A stretch of 64,000 nucleotides of DNA from Deltaproteobacteria bacterium (GTDB lineage Bacteria; Myxococcota_A; UBA9160; UBA4427): NCBI GenBank assembly GCA_016713665.1, contig JADJOR010000006.1, forward strand, positions 186,001-250,000, in the 5' to 3' direction. Positions 25,603-36,114 of this stretch are shown here, in pieces; the stretch's first letter is position 1; each line of letters opens with the position of its first letter. Made by a program: the position numbers and the translations under genes. The notes beneath the pieces are model-generated. The model did no database searches. It saw nothing but the letters and a program-made list of their open reading frames with translations, and was not told where the DNA came from.

Positions 25603-26457
25603 ATGGGCAGGCATTCGTATCGATCGATCGTCCGGCGTGCGGGGCTGGGGATGTTGGCGGTGTGTGGGCTCGCGACGCCTAGCGCGGCCCACGACGAGCC
25701 GGCGGCGCCGGTGAACGAGGGATGGATCGGGGGCATCAGCGCGTCGGTGACCGCCCAGACGGGGCAAACGGATACCTTTGCCGGATCCATCGATGCCGTG
25801 GGCGAACAGACCTTCGGGAAGAATTGGCTGCGGGGGCGCTTCAACGGCGTGTACGGCACCACGCGGAATCGAAGCGAGAATACGGGCGGGAACGACAAGG
25901 TGATCCAGGACGCCCAGGGGCTCTTCGGCGACTGGAAGCACTCGATCCACGATCGCTTCTTTTGGCAGAGCGGCTCGGAGCTCTCGCGCAACTCGGTCCA
26001 GGATCGCGAGGTCCGCGCGGCCCTCGTCACGGGTCCCGGCTATCGCTTCTGGGAGGGCGAGCCCGTCGATCTCGAGCACTTCGACATGAATCTGGGTCTC
26101 GGCTACCGCTTCGAGATGTACAACCCCGACAATCGGACGATCAACGATCCGCCCGGAGTCGTGACGATCGGTGACGGCAACATCGACCAGGATCATTTCG
26201 CCGACCTCGCGGCCGGCTTCGAATACAAGAACGGCCTCTTTCAGGACGCAGTCCAGTACACGCACGTCGGGACGGCCCGCATGCCGGTCAACGATCCCGA
26301 GGCCTACGTGCTCATCACCGAGGTCATCTTCGGCATCCCGCTGACACCCGCCTGGTCGTTCCGGGCGTCGTACTACGTCGAGTACAACCACGTCCAGCCG
26401 GACGAGGTCAACAACCTGACGACCCGGGCGACGGTGGGCCTCGGCTACACGTTCTGA
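25603..26457 (+). CDS. DUF481-like outer membrane beta-barrel protein
   Basis: This 284-residue protein has a signal peptide (about residues 1-29, cut near ATPSAAHD). The rest is alternating amphipathic beta-strand sequence ending in GLGYTF, with a terminal Phe as in outer-membrane barrels. The strand pattern with ASVTAQTGQTDT, NWLRGRFNGVYG and a paired aromatic repeat fits the DUF481 (YdiY) family of salt-stress or unknown-function barrels. ATG 25603 follows AGGAGGGG at good spacing. It is divergent from nadK. The function is unknown. Confidence 0.78.
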   Translation: MGRHSYRSIVRRAGLGMLAVCGLATPSAAHDEPAAPVNEGWIGGISASVTAQTGQTDTFAGSIDAVGEQTFGKNWLRGRFNGVYGTTRNRSENTGGNDKVIQDAQGLFGDWKHSIHDRFFWQSGSELSRNSVQDREVRAALVTGPGYRFWEGEPVDLEHFDMNLGLGYRFEMYNPDNRTINDPPGVVTIGDGNIDQDHFADLAAGFEYKNGLFQDAVQYTHVGTARMPVNDPEAYVLITEVIFGIPLTPAWSFRASYYVEYNHVQPDEVNNLTTRATVGLGYTF

Positions 26458-26584
26458 GGTGGCCGGGGCTGAAGCCCGAGTGCCCGAGCGTGTCGGGCCG
26501 GGCGCGTGCCTGGTACGCGCCCGGCCTGCTAATCTGCGCCGCCTCCGCGCCTTCGCGCGTGAGTCTCCATGGACGGCGGCTTCG

Positions 26585-27331
26585 ATGTACACGATTGCGA
26601 TCTCGGTATGGATCGGACTTCTGGCAGGCGGCGTCTGGACGGCGCTCGACTGGTGGAAGGGCTGGCAGATGGGGATCGTGCTCTTCGTCCTCGTCGCGGC
26701 GACGAGCTTCATCCTCATCTCCCGGGCGCTCGCGAAGCGGATCGAGCCGCGCTTCCTGGCGCTCCAGAAGCAGATCCAGGGCAACCAGATTCCGCTCGCG
26801 ATCAAGGAGCTCGAGTCGATGCTGCCGATGGGGCGGTGGCAGATCCTGCTCGAGGGCCAGATCCACGCGCAGATCGGCCTGCTGACCTACGCCTCCGGCG
26901 ATACCGAGCGCGCCGAGAAGCATCTCGCCCAGGCGGGCTACCGCGCGACGGAGGCGCAGGTCGCCTACGCGGCGCTGCTCTACCGAACGAATCGCTGGCC
27001 GAAGGCCCGCGAGGTCCTCGACAACGCGATCCGGCTGAACAAGAAGCAGATGCTGCCCTATCACGTCTACGCCTGGCTGCTGCTCAAGGAAGGCGATCGC
27101 AGCGCCGCGATCGCGAAGCTCCTCGCGGCCCAGAAGATCGAGCCCAGCAACGAGTCGACGACCGAGAACCTCGCCCGCCTCCAGAACGGAAAGGATCTCT
27201 CGATGAAGCGCTTCGGGATGATCTGGTACGGGCTCCAGCTCGAGCGCCCGCCGAAGACGATGGGCGCCGCGCCCGGTGGGGCGATCCCGTTCCGCAAGGG
27301 CTTCCGCCAGAAGCCGCAGCGGCGGGGCTGA
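26585..27331 (+). CDS. Two-helix membrane protein with TPR repeats
   Basis: This 248-residue protein has two N-terminal membrane helices (about residues 2-22 and 28-48). A cytoplasmic or periplasmic TPR-like helical domain follows (LTYASGDTERAEKHLAQAGY, then LLYRTNRWPKAREVLDNAI and LLKEGDRSAAIAKLLAAQ). Such proteins usually scaffold protein complexes, but no partner is suggested here. I use ATG 26585 because the hydrophobic helix begins directly after it; the frame is open from GTG 26459. The C-terminus is basic. Confidence 0.72.
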   Translation: MYTIAISVWIGLLAGGVWTALDWWKGWQMGIVLFVLVAATSFILISRALAKRIEPRFLALQKQIQGNQIPLAIKELESMLPMGRWQILLEGQIHAQIGLLTYASGDTERAEKHLAQAGYRATEAQVAYAALLYRTNRWPKAREVLDNAIRLNKKQMLPYHVYAWLLLKEGDRSAAIAKLLAAQKIEPSNESTTENLARLQNGKDLSMKRFGMIWYGLQLERPPKTMGAAPGGAIPFRKGFRQKPQRRG

Positions 27332-27360
27332 TCGCCGAGGCGCAGCGGATCTCCGAAAGC

Positions 27361-28638
27361 TCAGAGCTCGTTTTCGAGAGATTGCGCGAGCGTCTGCCGT
27401 TTGCGGATGAGTCGGGGCGTCCCGTCGCGTTCGATCAGGACCTCGGCGGCCTTCGGGAACGAGTTGTAGTTGCTGGCGGCCATGCCCGAGGCGTAGGCGC
27501 CGGTGCCTTCGATGACGAGGGTGTCGCCGATCTCCGCGCGGGCGAGGCGGCGATGGGTGAGGCCCTCCGGATCGCCGGGAGCCGGCGTCAGGATGTCGCC
27601 CGACTCGCAGCAGTGGCCGACGACGAGGTAGTCGTCCTCGTCGCCCGAAGCGGTTCGGCCATTCTCCCGGTAACGGGGCACGACCGCGATCGGATGCTGC
27701 GCGCCGTAGAGCGACGGGCGCAGCAGCTCGGTCATGCCGCTGTCGATCTTGATGAAGCGGTTCCCGCCGGCGCCGGTATCGACGAGGTCGATGACCTCGC
27801 AGAGAATCGCGCCGGCCAGCGCGACGAGATAGGTCCCGGGCTCGATCTCGAGCTGGAAGTCGTCGTTGGCCCGGCCCCGGGCCCGTGACCGGCCGTCGAG
27901 GTATTCGGCGATCTGGGGCGAGAGGGCCCGGCCGATCGCGTCGAGGTCGGCCGCCTTCTCGCCGGGCATGCGCGCGACCTTGAAGCCGCCGCCGAGGGAG
28001 AGGCGGTTCAGGTCGGGGAGCTGCTGCGCGATGCCGAGGGAGAGGGCGGCGCAGTGCTTCCAGACCTCGGGGTCGCCGCCCGAGCCGACGTGGGTATGCA
28101 GGCCGGTGATCCGCAGGTCGAACTCGCGGGCCAGGGTCTGGACGAGGGCGAGCTTCTCGTGCCAGATGCCGAACGAGGAGCTCGGGCCGCCGACGTTCGT
28201 GCGGTTGTTGTGGCCGGAGCCGAGGCCGGGATTGACGCGAATCGAGACCTCGCCGCCCGGGAAGAGCTCGCCGAAGCGGCGCAGCTGATGGAGCGAGCAG
28301 GCGTTGAAGAGCACCCCGCGCTGCACGAGGCCCTTCAGGTCCTTCGGCAGCTCCTGGGCCGTGATCTGGATCTTCTCGGGGGCGATTCCGGCGGCGAGCG
28401 CGCGCTCGGCCTCGAAGCCGCTCGAGGCGTCGATGTGGAGCCCCTTCGCGTCGAAGATCCGAAGCACCGCCGCCGTCGGCAGCGCCTTCATCGCGAAGCG
28501 TCCGACCAGCCGGCAGGGCACGGGGAAGGCGCGCACGCGATCGGCGGCCTCCTCGAGGGTCCGCTGGTCGTAGACGTAGACGGGGGTCCCGAATCGCTCG
28601 CGGATCGATTCGATCTGGGGCTCGGTGAGAAAGCGCAT
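27361..28638 (-). CDS. lysA: Diaminopimelate decarboxylase LysA
   Basis: This 425-residue, PLP-dependent, alanine-racemase-fold enzyme converts meso-diaminopimelate to L-lysine. The PLP lysine is in RFAMKALPT. The phosphate-binding glycine loop is LSLGGGFKV, and HTHVGSGGD is the conserved His-Gly region. The dimer-partner cysteine motif is HCCESGDIL, and the substrate Tyr lies in GTGAYASGMAA near the C-terminus. The ATG at 28638 follows AGGAG. Ornithine/arginine decarboxylases share the fold, but the sequence pattern favours the DAP enzyme, consistent with lysC in the window. It is divergent from glnS. Confidence 0.9.
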   Translation of the reverse strand: MRFLTEPQIESIRERFGTPVYVYDQRTLEEAADRVRAFPVPCRLVGRFAMKALPTAAVLRIFDAKGLHIDASSGFEAERALAAGIAPEKIQITAQELPKDLKGLVQRGVLFNACSLHQLRRFGELFPGGEVSIRVNPGLGSGHNNRTNVGGPSSSFGIWHEKLALVQTLAREFDLRITGLHTHVGSGGDPEVWKHCAALSLGIAQQLPDLNRLSLGGGFKVARMPGEKAADLDAIGRALSPQIAEYLDGRSRARGRANDDFQLEIEPGTYLVALAGAILCEVIDLVDTGAGGNRFIKIDSGMTELLRPSLYGAQHPIAVVPRYRENGRTASGDEDDYLVVGHCCESGDILTPAPGDPEGLTHRRLARAEIGDTLVIEGTGAYASGMAASNYNSFPKAAEVLIERDGTPRLIRKRQTLAQSLENEL

Positions 28639-28849
28639 GCGAAGGCTCCTGAGACGGACTCGGGCCAGCATAGCAGCGGGAATCGCGGCGGGGCCGCGGT
28701 CGGTCTTGGACGATCGCAGGACCCATGCGAGACTCGGCGCCGTTCGCGCCCGGAGCAGGTCCCGCGGCGGATTGCCGGGTGGGCGTGGACGGGACCCGGG
28801 CCGGGACGGGAATCGGAATGGAGATCGGGATGGGGAAGAGGGGAGCGTC
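28639..28849. promoter_or_regulatory. Divergent intergenic region, lysA / glnS
   Basis: This 211-base divergent region must carry promoters for both genes. Its glnS-proximal half (about 28779-28840) is an imperfect purine-rich run of GGGA(C/T)-type units, from gacgggacccgggccggga to gagatcgggatggggaagag. I see no recognisable promoter, riboswitch or terminator. Confidence 0.35.
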
Positions 28850-30556
28850 GTGACCGAGGACAGCCGAGCGGAGGCCCGCAGCGAGGGTCTCGACTTCATC
28901 CGCGCGATCGTCGCGGAGGATCTGGCGACGGGGAAGCACGCGTCCATCGTGACCCGCTTCCCCCCCGAGCCCAACGGCTATCTCCACCTCGGCCACGCCA
29001 AGGCGATCTGCCTCGACTTCGGCCTCGCCCGCGAGATCCCGAACAGCCGCTGCCATCTGCGCTTCGACGACACGAATCCCGCGACCGAGGAGACCGAGTA
29101 CGTCGACGGGATCATGAACGACGTCCGCTGGCTCGGCTTCGACTGGAAGAAGCATCTCTATTACGCGTCGGACTACTTCGAGCAGCTCTACGAGTGGGCC
29201 GTGGCCCTGATTCGCATGGGCAAGGCCTTCGTCGACGATCAGACGCCCGACGAGATCCGCGCCAATCAGGGGTCGCTCACGGAGCCCGGTCGCGAGAGCC
29301 CCTTTCGGGGTCGCAGCGTCGAGGAGAACCTCGACCTCTTCGCGCGGATGCGGGCCGGCGAGTTTCCGGAAGAGAGCCGCGTCCTGCGCGCGAAGATCGA
29401 CATGGCGGCGTCGGTCGTCGCGATGCGCGATCCCATCCTGTATCGGATCCAGCACAAGGCACACCATCGGACCGGGACGACCTGGTGCATCTATCCGATG
29501 TACGACTTCGCCCATCCGCTCTCCGACGCGATCGAGCACGTCACCCACTCGCTCTGCACCCTCGAGTTCCTCGACCACCGCCCGCTCTACGACTGGCTGA
29601 TCGAGCAGCTCCCGGTCCCGAGCCGCCCGCGACAGATCGAGTTCGCGCGCCTCAACGTCACCCACACGATCACGAGCAAGCGCTTCCTGAAGCGCCTCGT
29701 CGACGAGGGCTTCGTCACGGGCTGGGACGATCCGCGCATGCCGACGATCGCGGCGATGCGCCGGCGCGGCTATCCGGCCCGGGCGCTGCGCGAGTTCTGC
29801 GACGCGATCGGCATCGCGAAGCGCGACAACCTGATCGAGCTCGCGAACCTCGAGTTCCACGTGCGCCAGGCCCTGAATCAGGAGGCGCTGCGCCGGATGG
29901 CGGTGCTCGATCCGATCAAGCTCGTGATCGAGAACTACCCGGAAGGCCAGGAAGAATCGCTCGACGCGATCAACAATCCCGAGGATCCGGGCGCCGGGAC
30001 GCGCAAGGTCCCCTTCTCCCGGGAGATCTGGATCGAGCGCGAGGACTTCATGGAGGATCCGCCGAAGAAGTTCTTCCGGCTCTCGCCCGGGAAGGAAGTC
30101 CGGCTGCGTTATGCCTACTTCGTGACCTGCCAGTCGGTCGTGAAGAACGCCGAAGGCGAGATCGTCGAGCTGCGCTGCACCTACGACCCCGCGACCCGAG
30201 GCGGCGACGCGCCCGACGGGCGCAAGGTGAAGGGCACGCTCCACTGGGTCTCGGCCCGGCACGCGGTCGCCGCCGAGGTCCGGCTCTACGGCACGCTCTT
30301 CAAGGACGAGGTCCCGGATCCGCATGCGCCGGGGGGGCTTGGCGCCGCCCTCGATCCGGATTCCCTGCGCGTCGTCGAGCGGGCCTGGCTCGAGCCGGCG
30401 CTCGCCGAGGCCGCCCCCGGCGAACGCTTCCAGTTCGAGCGGCTCGGCTATTTCTGCGCCGATCCCGACGGCCGCCCCGATCGGCCCGTCTTCAACCGCA
30501 CCGCGACCCTGCGCGATACCTGGGCCAAGGTCGCGAAGCAGGGCGGCGCCGAATAG
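28850..30556 (+). CDS. glnS: Glutaminyl-tRNA synthetase GlnS
   Basis: This 568-residue class I aminoacyl-tRNA synthetase charges tRNA-Gln with glutamine. The HIGH-type motif is in PPEPNGYLHLGHAK near residues 38-51. The KMSKS-like loop is ITSKRFLKRLV, and the GlnS marker RFDDTNP is present. The C-terminal anticodon-binding beta-barrel ends with FNRTATLRDTWAK. The length is close to E. coli GlnS (554 aa). GTG 28850 follows GGGAG. Presence of GlnS suggests that the organism charges Gln directly instead of, or in addition to, the GatCAB route. Confidence 0.96.
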   Translation: MTEDSRAEARSEGLDFIRAIVAEDLATGKHASIVTRFPPEPNGYLHLGHAKAICLDFGLAREIPNSRCHLRFDDTNPATEETEYVDGIMNDVRWLGFDWKKHLYYASDYFEQLYEWAVALIRMGKAFVDDQTPDEIRANQGSLTEPGRESPFRGRSVEENLDLFARMRAGEFPEESRVLRAKIDMAASVVAMRDPILYRIQHKAHHRTGTTWCIYPMYDFAHPLSDAIEHVTHSLCTLEFLDHRPLYDWLIEQLPVPSRPRQIEFARLNVTHTITSKRFLKRLVDEGFVTGWDDPRMPTIAAMRRRGYPARALREFCDAIGIAKRDNLIELANLEFHVRQALNQEALRRMAVLDPIKLVIENYPEGQEESLDAINNPEDPGAGTRKVPFSREIWIEREDFMEDPPKKFFRLSPGKEVRLRYAYFVTCQSVVKNAEGEIVELRCTYDPATRGGDAPDGRKVKGTLHWVSARHAVAAEVRLYGTLFKDEVPDPHAPGGLGAALDPDSLRVVERAWLEPALAEAAPGERFQFERLGYFCADPDGRPDRPVFNRTATLRDTWAKVAKQGGAE

Positions 30557-30566
30557 CGAGGTCCCC

Positions 30567-31532
30567 ATGGCGCGACTCGGCATGACGATCCCGCTCGCCG
30601 GCATCCCGCTCGCGGACCATCGCGACTGGCTGCGGGAGATGATCGACCTCGGCTACAGCGACTTCTGGTCCTCCGAAGCCGGGGGCACCGACGCCTTCAC
30701 GCCGCTCGCGCTCGCTGCCGCCTGGACTCCCGAGGCCCGGCTCGGCGCCGCCATCGTCCCAGCCTTCACCCGCGGTCCGGCGACCCTCGCGATGAGCGTC
30801 GCGAGCCTCGCCGAGGCGGCGCCCGGCCGCTTCACGATGGGGCTCGGTGCGTCGTCGAACGTGATCGTCGAGCGCTGGAACGCAATTCCCTTCGAGGCGC
30901 CCTACGCGCGCGTCCGGGACACGCTGCGCTTCCTGCGCCGCGCACTCGCCGGCGAGAAGATCGACGAGCGCGCTGCGAGCTTCGCGGTCCAGGGCTTCCG
31001 CCTGCAGATGGCGCCCCTCGCGCAGCAGCCCCCGATCCTCGTCGCGGCGCTGCGGGAGGGCATGCTGCGCCTCGCGGGTCGCGAGGGCGACGGCGCGATC
31101 CTGAACTGGCTCTCGGCAGAAGACGTGAAGCGGGTCGCGCCCATCGTGCATGCCGGGGGACCCGACAAGCAGATCGTGGCGCGTCTCTTCGTGATCCCCT
31201 CGGCCGACCGCGCGCTCGCCCGGGCGATCGGGCGGCGCGCGGCGGCGGCCTATCTGACGGTGCCCGTGTATGCCGCCTATCACGAGTGGCTCGGGCGGGG
31301 CGACGTCGTCGCGAAGGTCTCGGCGCTCTGGAACGCGGGGGATCGCAAGGCCGCCGTCGAGGCGATTCCCGACGAGGTCGTCGACGCGCTCGTGATCCAC
31401 GGCTCGCCCGGGGCCTGTCGCGAGCACGTCGAGCGCTATCGCGAAGCCGGGGTCACGACCCCCGTCCTGGCCCTCCTGCATGCCGACGACCTGCGCACCG
31501 CCATCCGGCAGCTGGCCCCCGCGGCCGCCTGA
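30567..31532 (+). CDS. LLM-class F420-dependent oxidoreductase
   Basis: This 321-residue protein has the luciferase-like monooxygenase TIM barrel of the F420-dependent type. It shows the N-terminal MTIPLAG strand, the DFWSSEAGGTDAF segment, and FTMGLGASSNVIVERWN, the cofactor-binding region typical of F420-LLM proteins annotated as methylene-H4MPT reductase-like. LNWLSAEDV and the later GSPGACREHVERY are also common in this group. ATG 30567 lies 10 bp after glnS, so co-transcription is likely. The cofactor could be FMN instead of F420, and the substrate is unknown. Confidence 0.85.
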   Translation: MARLGMTIPLAGIPLADHRDWLREMIDLGYSDFWSSEAGGTDAFTPLALAAAWTPEARLGAAIVPAFTRGPATLAMSVASLAEAAPGRFTMGLGASSNVIVERWNAIPFEAPYARVRDTLRFLRRALAGEKIDERAASFAVQGFRLQMAPLAQQPPILVAALREGMLRLAGREGDGAILNWLSAEDVKRVAPIVHAGGPDKQIVARLFVIPSADRALARAIGRRAAAAYLTVPVYAAYHEWLGRGDVVAKVSALWNAGDRKAAVEAIPDEVVDALVIHGSPGACREHVERYREAGVTTPVLALLHADDLRTAIRQLAPAAA

Positions 31533-31641
31533 TCCGCGAAAAAGCGCGGGGCCCGGGCGATTCCACCGCCCACGACCTCAGCCTCCACGACAGGCCGGCC
31601 GATGACGCCCGCGAGTCCCCACCCGTGGGGCCGGAGCGATC

Positions 31642-32397
31642 ATGGCAGCGAATACGATGTCGGCGATGGCGCTGCGCGAGCTCGAGATCCGCTCGCGGGC
31701 GCTGCCGCTCGCGGCGCAGATGAACGAGTGCGTCGACCTGCTCCAGTCGCCCGAGCTGGTGGTGGACGAGCTCCTGCGCAGCATCGAGCAGATCCGGAGC
31801 GCGGGACCCGATCGGGATCGCGTCGTGCTCGCGCGCGATCCGGTCGAGCCGACCGAAGGCGCCTTCTTCTATCCGTCGCGTGAGCTCTTCGTCCGCGGCG
31901 ATCGCTGCTCGTTCACTTGCCTCGCCACCGGCGTCGCCTTCCGGCCGGGCGGACCGAATCCGCCGCCCGCGACCCCAGGACGGACGGCCGGCCACGCGAT
32001 CGACTACGCCGCCGTGACCTGCGAGGCGAGGCCCGTCCCGGTCCTCGGCTTCACCGCCGCGCGGGACACGGACAGCGCCTATCCGATCCTGCTCCGATCG
32101 CTCGCGAGCCTCATCGAGCTGACCCGCCCGCGCCGCTTCGACCTGCTCGACCGCGAGATCTACCGCGGCCTGCTCGGGCCGGCGCCGGCCTTCGAACTCG
32201 CCCTGGTGCTCTGGGACGAAGACGATCCGCAGGATCCGCGCCGGCCGCTCTGCGAGCTCTCGCGCGATCTGGCGGAGGTGCTCAAGAAGACGCTGCAGGC
32301 GGAGCCGCGATTTCCGCCGGTGCTGCTCGATTTCGTCTGTCTGCGGATGAATGCGAAGCGCTTCGACGGCCGCCTGCGCTTCGTGTGGCGGGTCTAG
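31642..32397 (+). CDS. Uncharacterised protein next to sensor kinase
   Basis: I do not recognise this 251-residue protein. It is soluble with no signal peptide or membrane segment. It has an N-terminal helical segment, a beta-containing middle with a Pro/Gly-rich loop (GPNPPPATPGRTAGH), and a C-terminal half with LVLWDEDDPQDPRRPLC and a final basic strand RFDGRLRFVWRV. ATG 31642 is used; ATG 31657 is possible. It ends 4 bp before the start of the hybrid kinase gene on the same strand, so the two are probably one operon. It could be an accessory or input protein for that kinase. That is inference from position only. Confidence 0.6.
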   Translation: MAANTMSAMALRELEIRSRALPLAAQMNECVDLLQSPELVVDELLRSIEQIRSAGPDRDRVVLARDPVEPTEGAFFYPSRELFVRGDRCSFTCLATGVAFRPGGPNPPPATPGRTAGHAIDYAAVTCEARPVPVLGFTAARDTDSAYPILLRSLASLIELTRPRRFDLLDREIYRGLLGPAPAFELALVLWDEDDPQDPRRPLCELSRDLAEVLKKTLQAEPRFPPVLLDFVCLRMNAKRFDGRLRFVWRV

Positions 32398-32401
32398 CCG
32401 G

Positions 32402-33088
32402 ATGAGTCGCAAGCGACGCTCGAAGAGGCCGCGCAGCACCCGCGCCGAAGCCTGGCTCCGACTCGATCCGATGCTCGGCTGCATCGCCGGCGGCGGGACC
32501 GACGTGGAATCCCTGATCGGGGTTCCGGTCGCGCAGCTCGTCGGCAAGCCCTTTCCCGCATCGGCGCCCTTCGTCGAGGGAGAGACGATCGCCGAGGTCC
32601 TGCGCGGCATCGTCGAGGGCTCGGCGGGTGCCCTCGTCGTCGCAGAGATCCGGGCCACCGGTGCCTCGCGTTGGGTCGAGATCGACGCCAGCCCCGTCCG
32701 CTCGGGCGACGGCCTCCGCGACGACGAAGCGGTCCTGCTCGAGCTGCACTTTTCGGACGTGACGGCCCGGGTCGGCGAGGAGATGCGCCTGCGCACGGCG
32801 CTCGCCGAGGAGCGCGCGATCGCGAGCCTCGCCTGCGAGCTGGCACGCTGGGCGGACGCCGGCCTCGCGGAAGCCCTCGCCGCGGGCCTCGACCGGATCG
32901 CGCTGCTATTCGGTGCCGAGCGGGCCGCGATCGTCGATCCGGAGAGCCCGCCCGATCCGACCCGGCGGGGCGATGACGCTGCCGCCTGCTGCGGGATCCC
33001 TGCGCCGCGCGGCCCTCGAGCTCGTGGCCTTCTGGCGGACGCGTCCGGCAGCGAGCCCAGCGCCTGCTCGCGCGCCACGCGGAGCTGA
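32402..33088 (+). CDS. Sensor kinase, N-terminal fragment (PAS then GAF-like start)
   Basis: This is the N-terminal part of a sensor histidine kinase whose catalytic part follows. It contains a PAS-like segment (residues about 25-120, with VEIDASPVR and a LELHFSDVTAR ending). The start of a GAF-like or helical signalling segment follows (ALAAGLDRIALLFGAERAAIVDPE). In this frame a TGA occurs at 33086-33088 after 40 residues that look out of frame. Fragments resembling true coding sequence appear next in other frames (LRRAALELVAFWRTR at about 33000-33045, then QRAQRLLARHAELIARR to about 33095). Reading then returns to the original frame. Several indels, or a small deletion, must lie between about 32960 and 33100. 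Confidence 0.6.
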   Translation: MSRKRRSKRPRSTRAEAWLRLDPMLGCIAGGGTDVESLIGVPVAQLVGKPFPASAPFVEGETIAEVLRGIVEGSAGALVVAEIRATGASRWVEIDASPVRSGDGLRDDEAVLLELHFSDVTARVGEEMRLRTALAEERAIASLACELARWADAGLAEALAAGLDRIALLFGAERAAIVDPESPPDPTRRGDDAAACCGIPAPRGPRARGLLADASGSEPSACSRATRS

Positions 33089-33310
33089 TCGCTCGGCGCT
33101 GCCCCAGGGTCAGGACGCGAGCGCCAGATCCGCGAGAGACGGCGCTTCCGCGCGCTGGCGGATCACAGCCGGGACGGGATCTGCGAGATCGGAGACGACG
33201 GGCGCATCCTCTACGCGAGCCCGAGCTTTGCCGCGCTCTGCAATGCCGAGCCGGGCGATCTGATCGGCTCGGAGCTGCTCGCCCGCGTCGAGCTCGACGA
33301 TCGGCGCCGG

Positions 33311-35182
<1,872 letters not shown>

Positions 35183-35259
35183 AGGCGAACGGCTCGATCG
35201 ACCTCTTCGAGTCGCGCTCGAGGGGTGAAGTCGAGCTCCGGATCGCGGATGCTTCCGGC

Positions 35260-36063
35260 ATGACGAAGAGCCCATCGAAGCCGGGACTGCGCCGGGGAAC
35301 CAACGAGATCGTCGTCTTCGGACGCCATCCGGTCGAGGCGGCCCTCGCCTCCGAGTGGGCCGAGGTCGCCCGGGTCGAGATCGTGCGGAGCCGGCCGGGC
35401 CCCGAGCGCGACGCGCTGCGCAAGCTCTGCCTCGCCCGGGCCGTCCCCTTCGAAGAGCTCTCGCGCGTCGCGATGGACGCGGTCACCGGCGCGCCGCGCC
35501 ACGACCAGGGCATCGCGGCCCGTGTCCGCCTGCTGCGCGTGATGGAGCTCGATGCCCTGATCGATGCGACGAAGGGACGCGCCGCGCGACGGCCGATGCG
35601 GGTGCTCGCCCTCGACGGCGTCACGAACTCGCAGAACGTCGGAATGGTCGTGCGCTCCGTCGTCGCCGCCGGCTTCGACGGGCTCCTCTGGCCCATGGTC
35701 GGCGCGCCCTGGATCAACGGGCTCGTCGTGCGGGCCGCGGCCGGCGCGATCTTCGAGTGTCCGATCGCCTGCTGCGACACCCTCGCGGCGGGGTTGAGCC
35801 GGCTTCAGGGGGCCGGCTTCGAGGTCTCGGGGCTCGATGCCGGCGCCGACGCTTCGCTCTTCGAGACACCGCCCGCCCACCGCGCGGTCTACGTCCTCGG
35901 CAGCGAGTCGCAGGGGCTCTCTCCCGACGTCGCGGCCCTGCTCGACCGGCGGCTCTCGATCCCGATGGCGCGCGGCGTCGAGTCGCTGAACGTCGCCGTC
36001 GCGGCGGGCCTCGTCTGCTACCACGCGCGCGGCTCTTCCCGGCCCGCAGTCGAGAACGTCTGA
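35260..36063 (+). CDS. TrmH/SpoU-family RNA 2'-O-ribose methyltransferase
   Basis: This 267-residue SPOUT methyltransferase modifies ribose 2'-OH in tRNA or 23S rRNA. Its N-terminal substrate-binding domain starts NEIVVFGRHPVEAAL. The catalytic knot has the three SpoU motifs: LDGVTNSQNVGMVVRS (motif 1, with the RNA-binding Asn and Arg), YVLGSESQGLS (motif 2) and IPMARGVESLNVAVAAGLV (motif 3). Motif 3 reads GVESLNVAVA where most have xxSLNVSVA, a minor change. ATG 35260 lies 77 bp after the kinase gene. RlmB- or TrmH-like specificity is not resolved. Confidence 0.92.
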   Translation: MTKSPSKPGLRRGTNEIVVFGRHPVEAALASEWAEVARVEIVRSRPGPERDALRKLCLARAVPFEELSRVAMDAVTGAPRHDQGIAARVRLLRVMELDALIDATKGRAARRPMRVLALDGVTNSQNVGMVVRSVVAAGFDGLLWPMVGAPWINGLVVRAAAGAIFECPIACCDTLAAGLSRLQGAGFEVSGLDAGADASLFETPPAHRAVYVLGSESQGLSPDVAALLDRRLSIPMARGVESLNVAVAAGLVCYHARGSSRPAVENV

Positions 36064-36114
36064 AGGAGGGCGATCGAGCCGGGGCGGAATCCAATGCAGG
36101 GTTTCGCATTCGAT

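Noticed and set aside
26408..30604. A 1398-codon minus-strand open frame opposite glnS and continuing past lysA
   Set aside because: Only lysA (in another frame) and glnS (opposite strand) carry family motifs; the long frame is a composition artefact.
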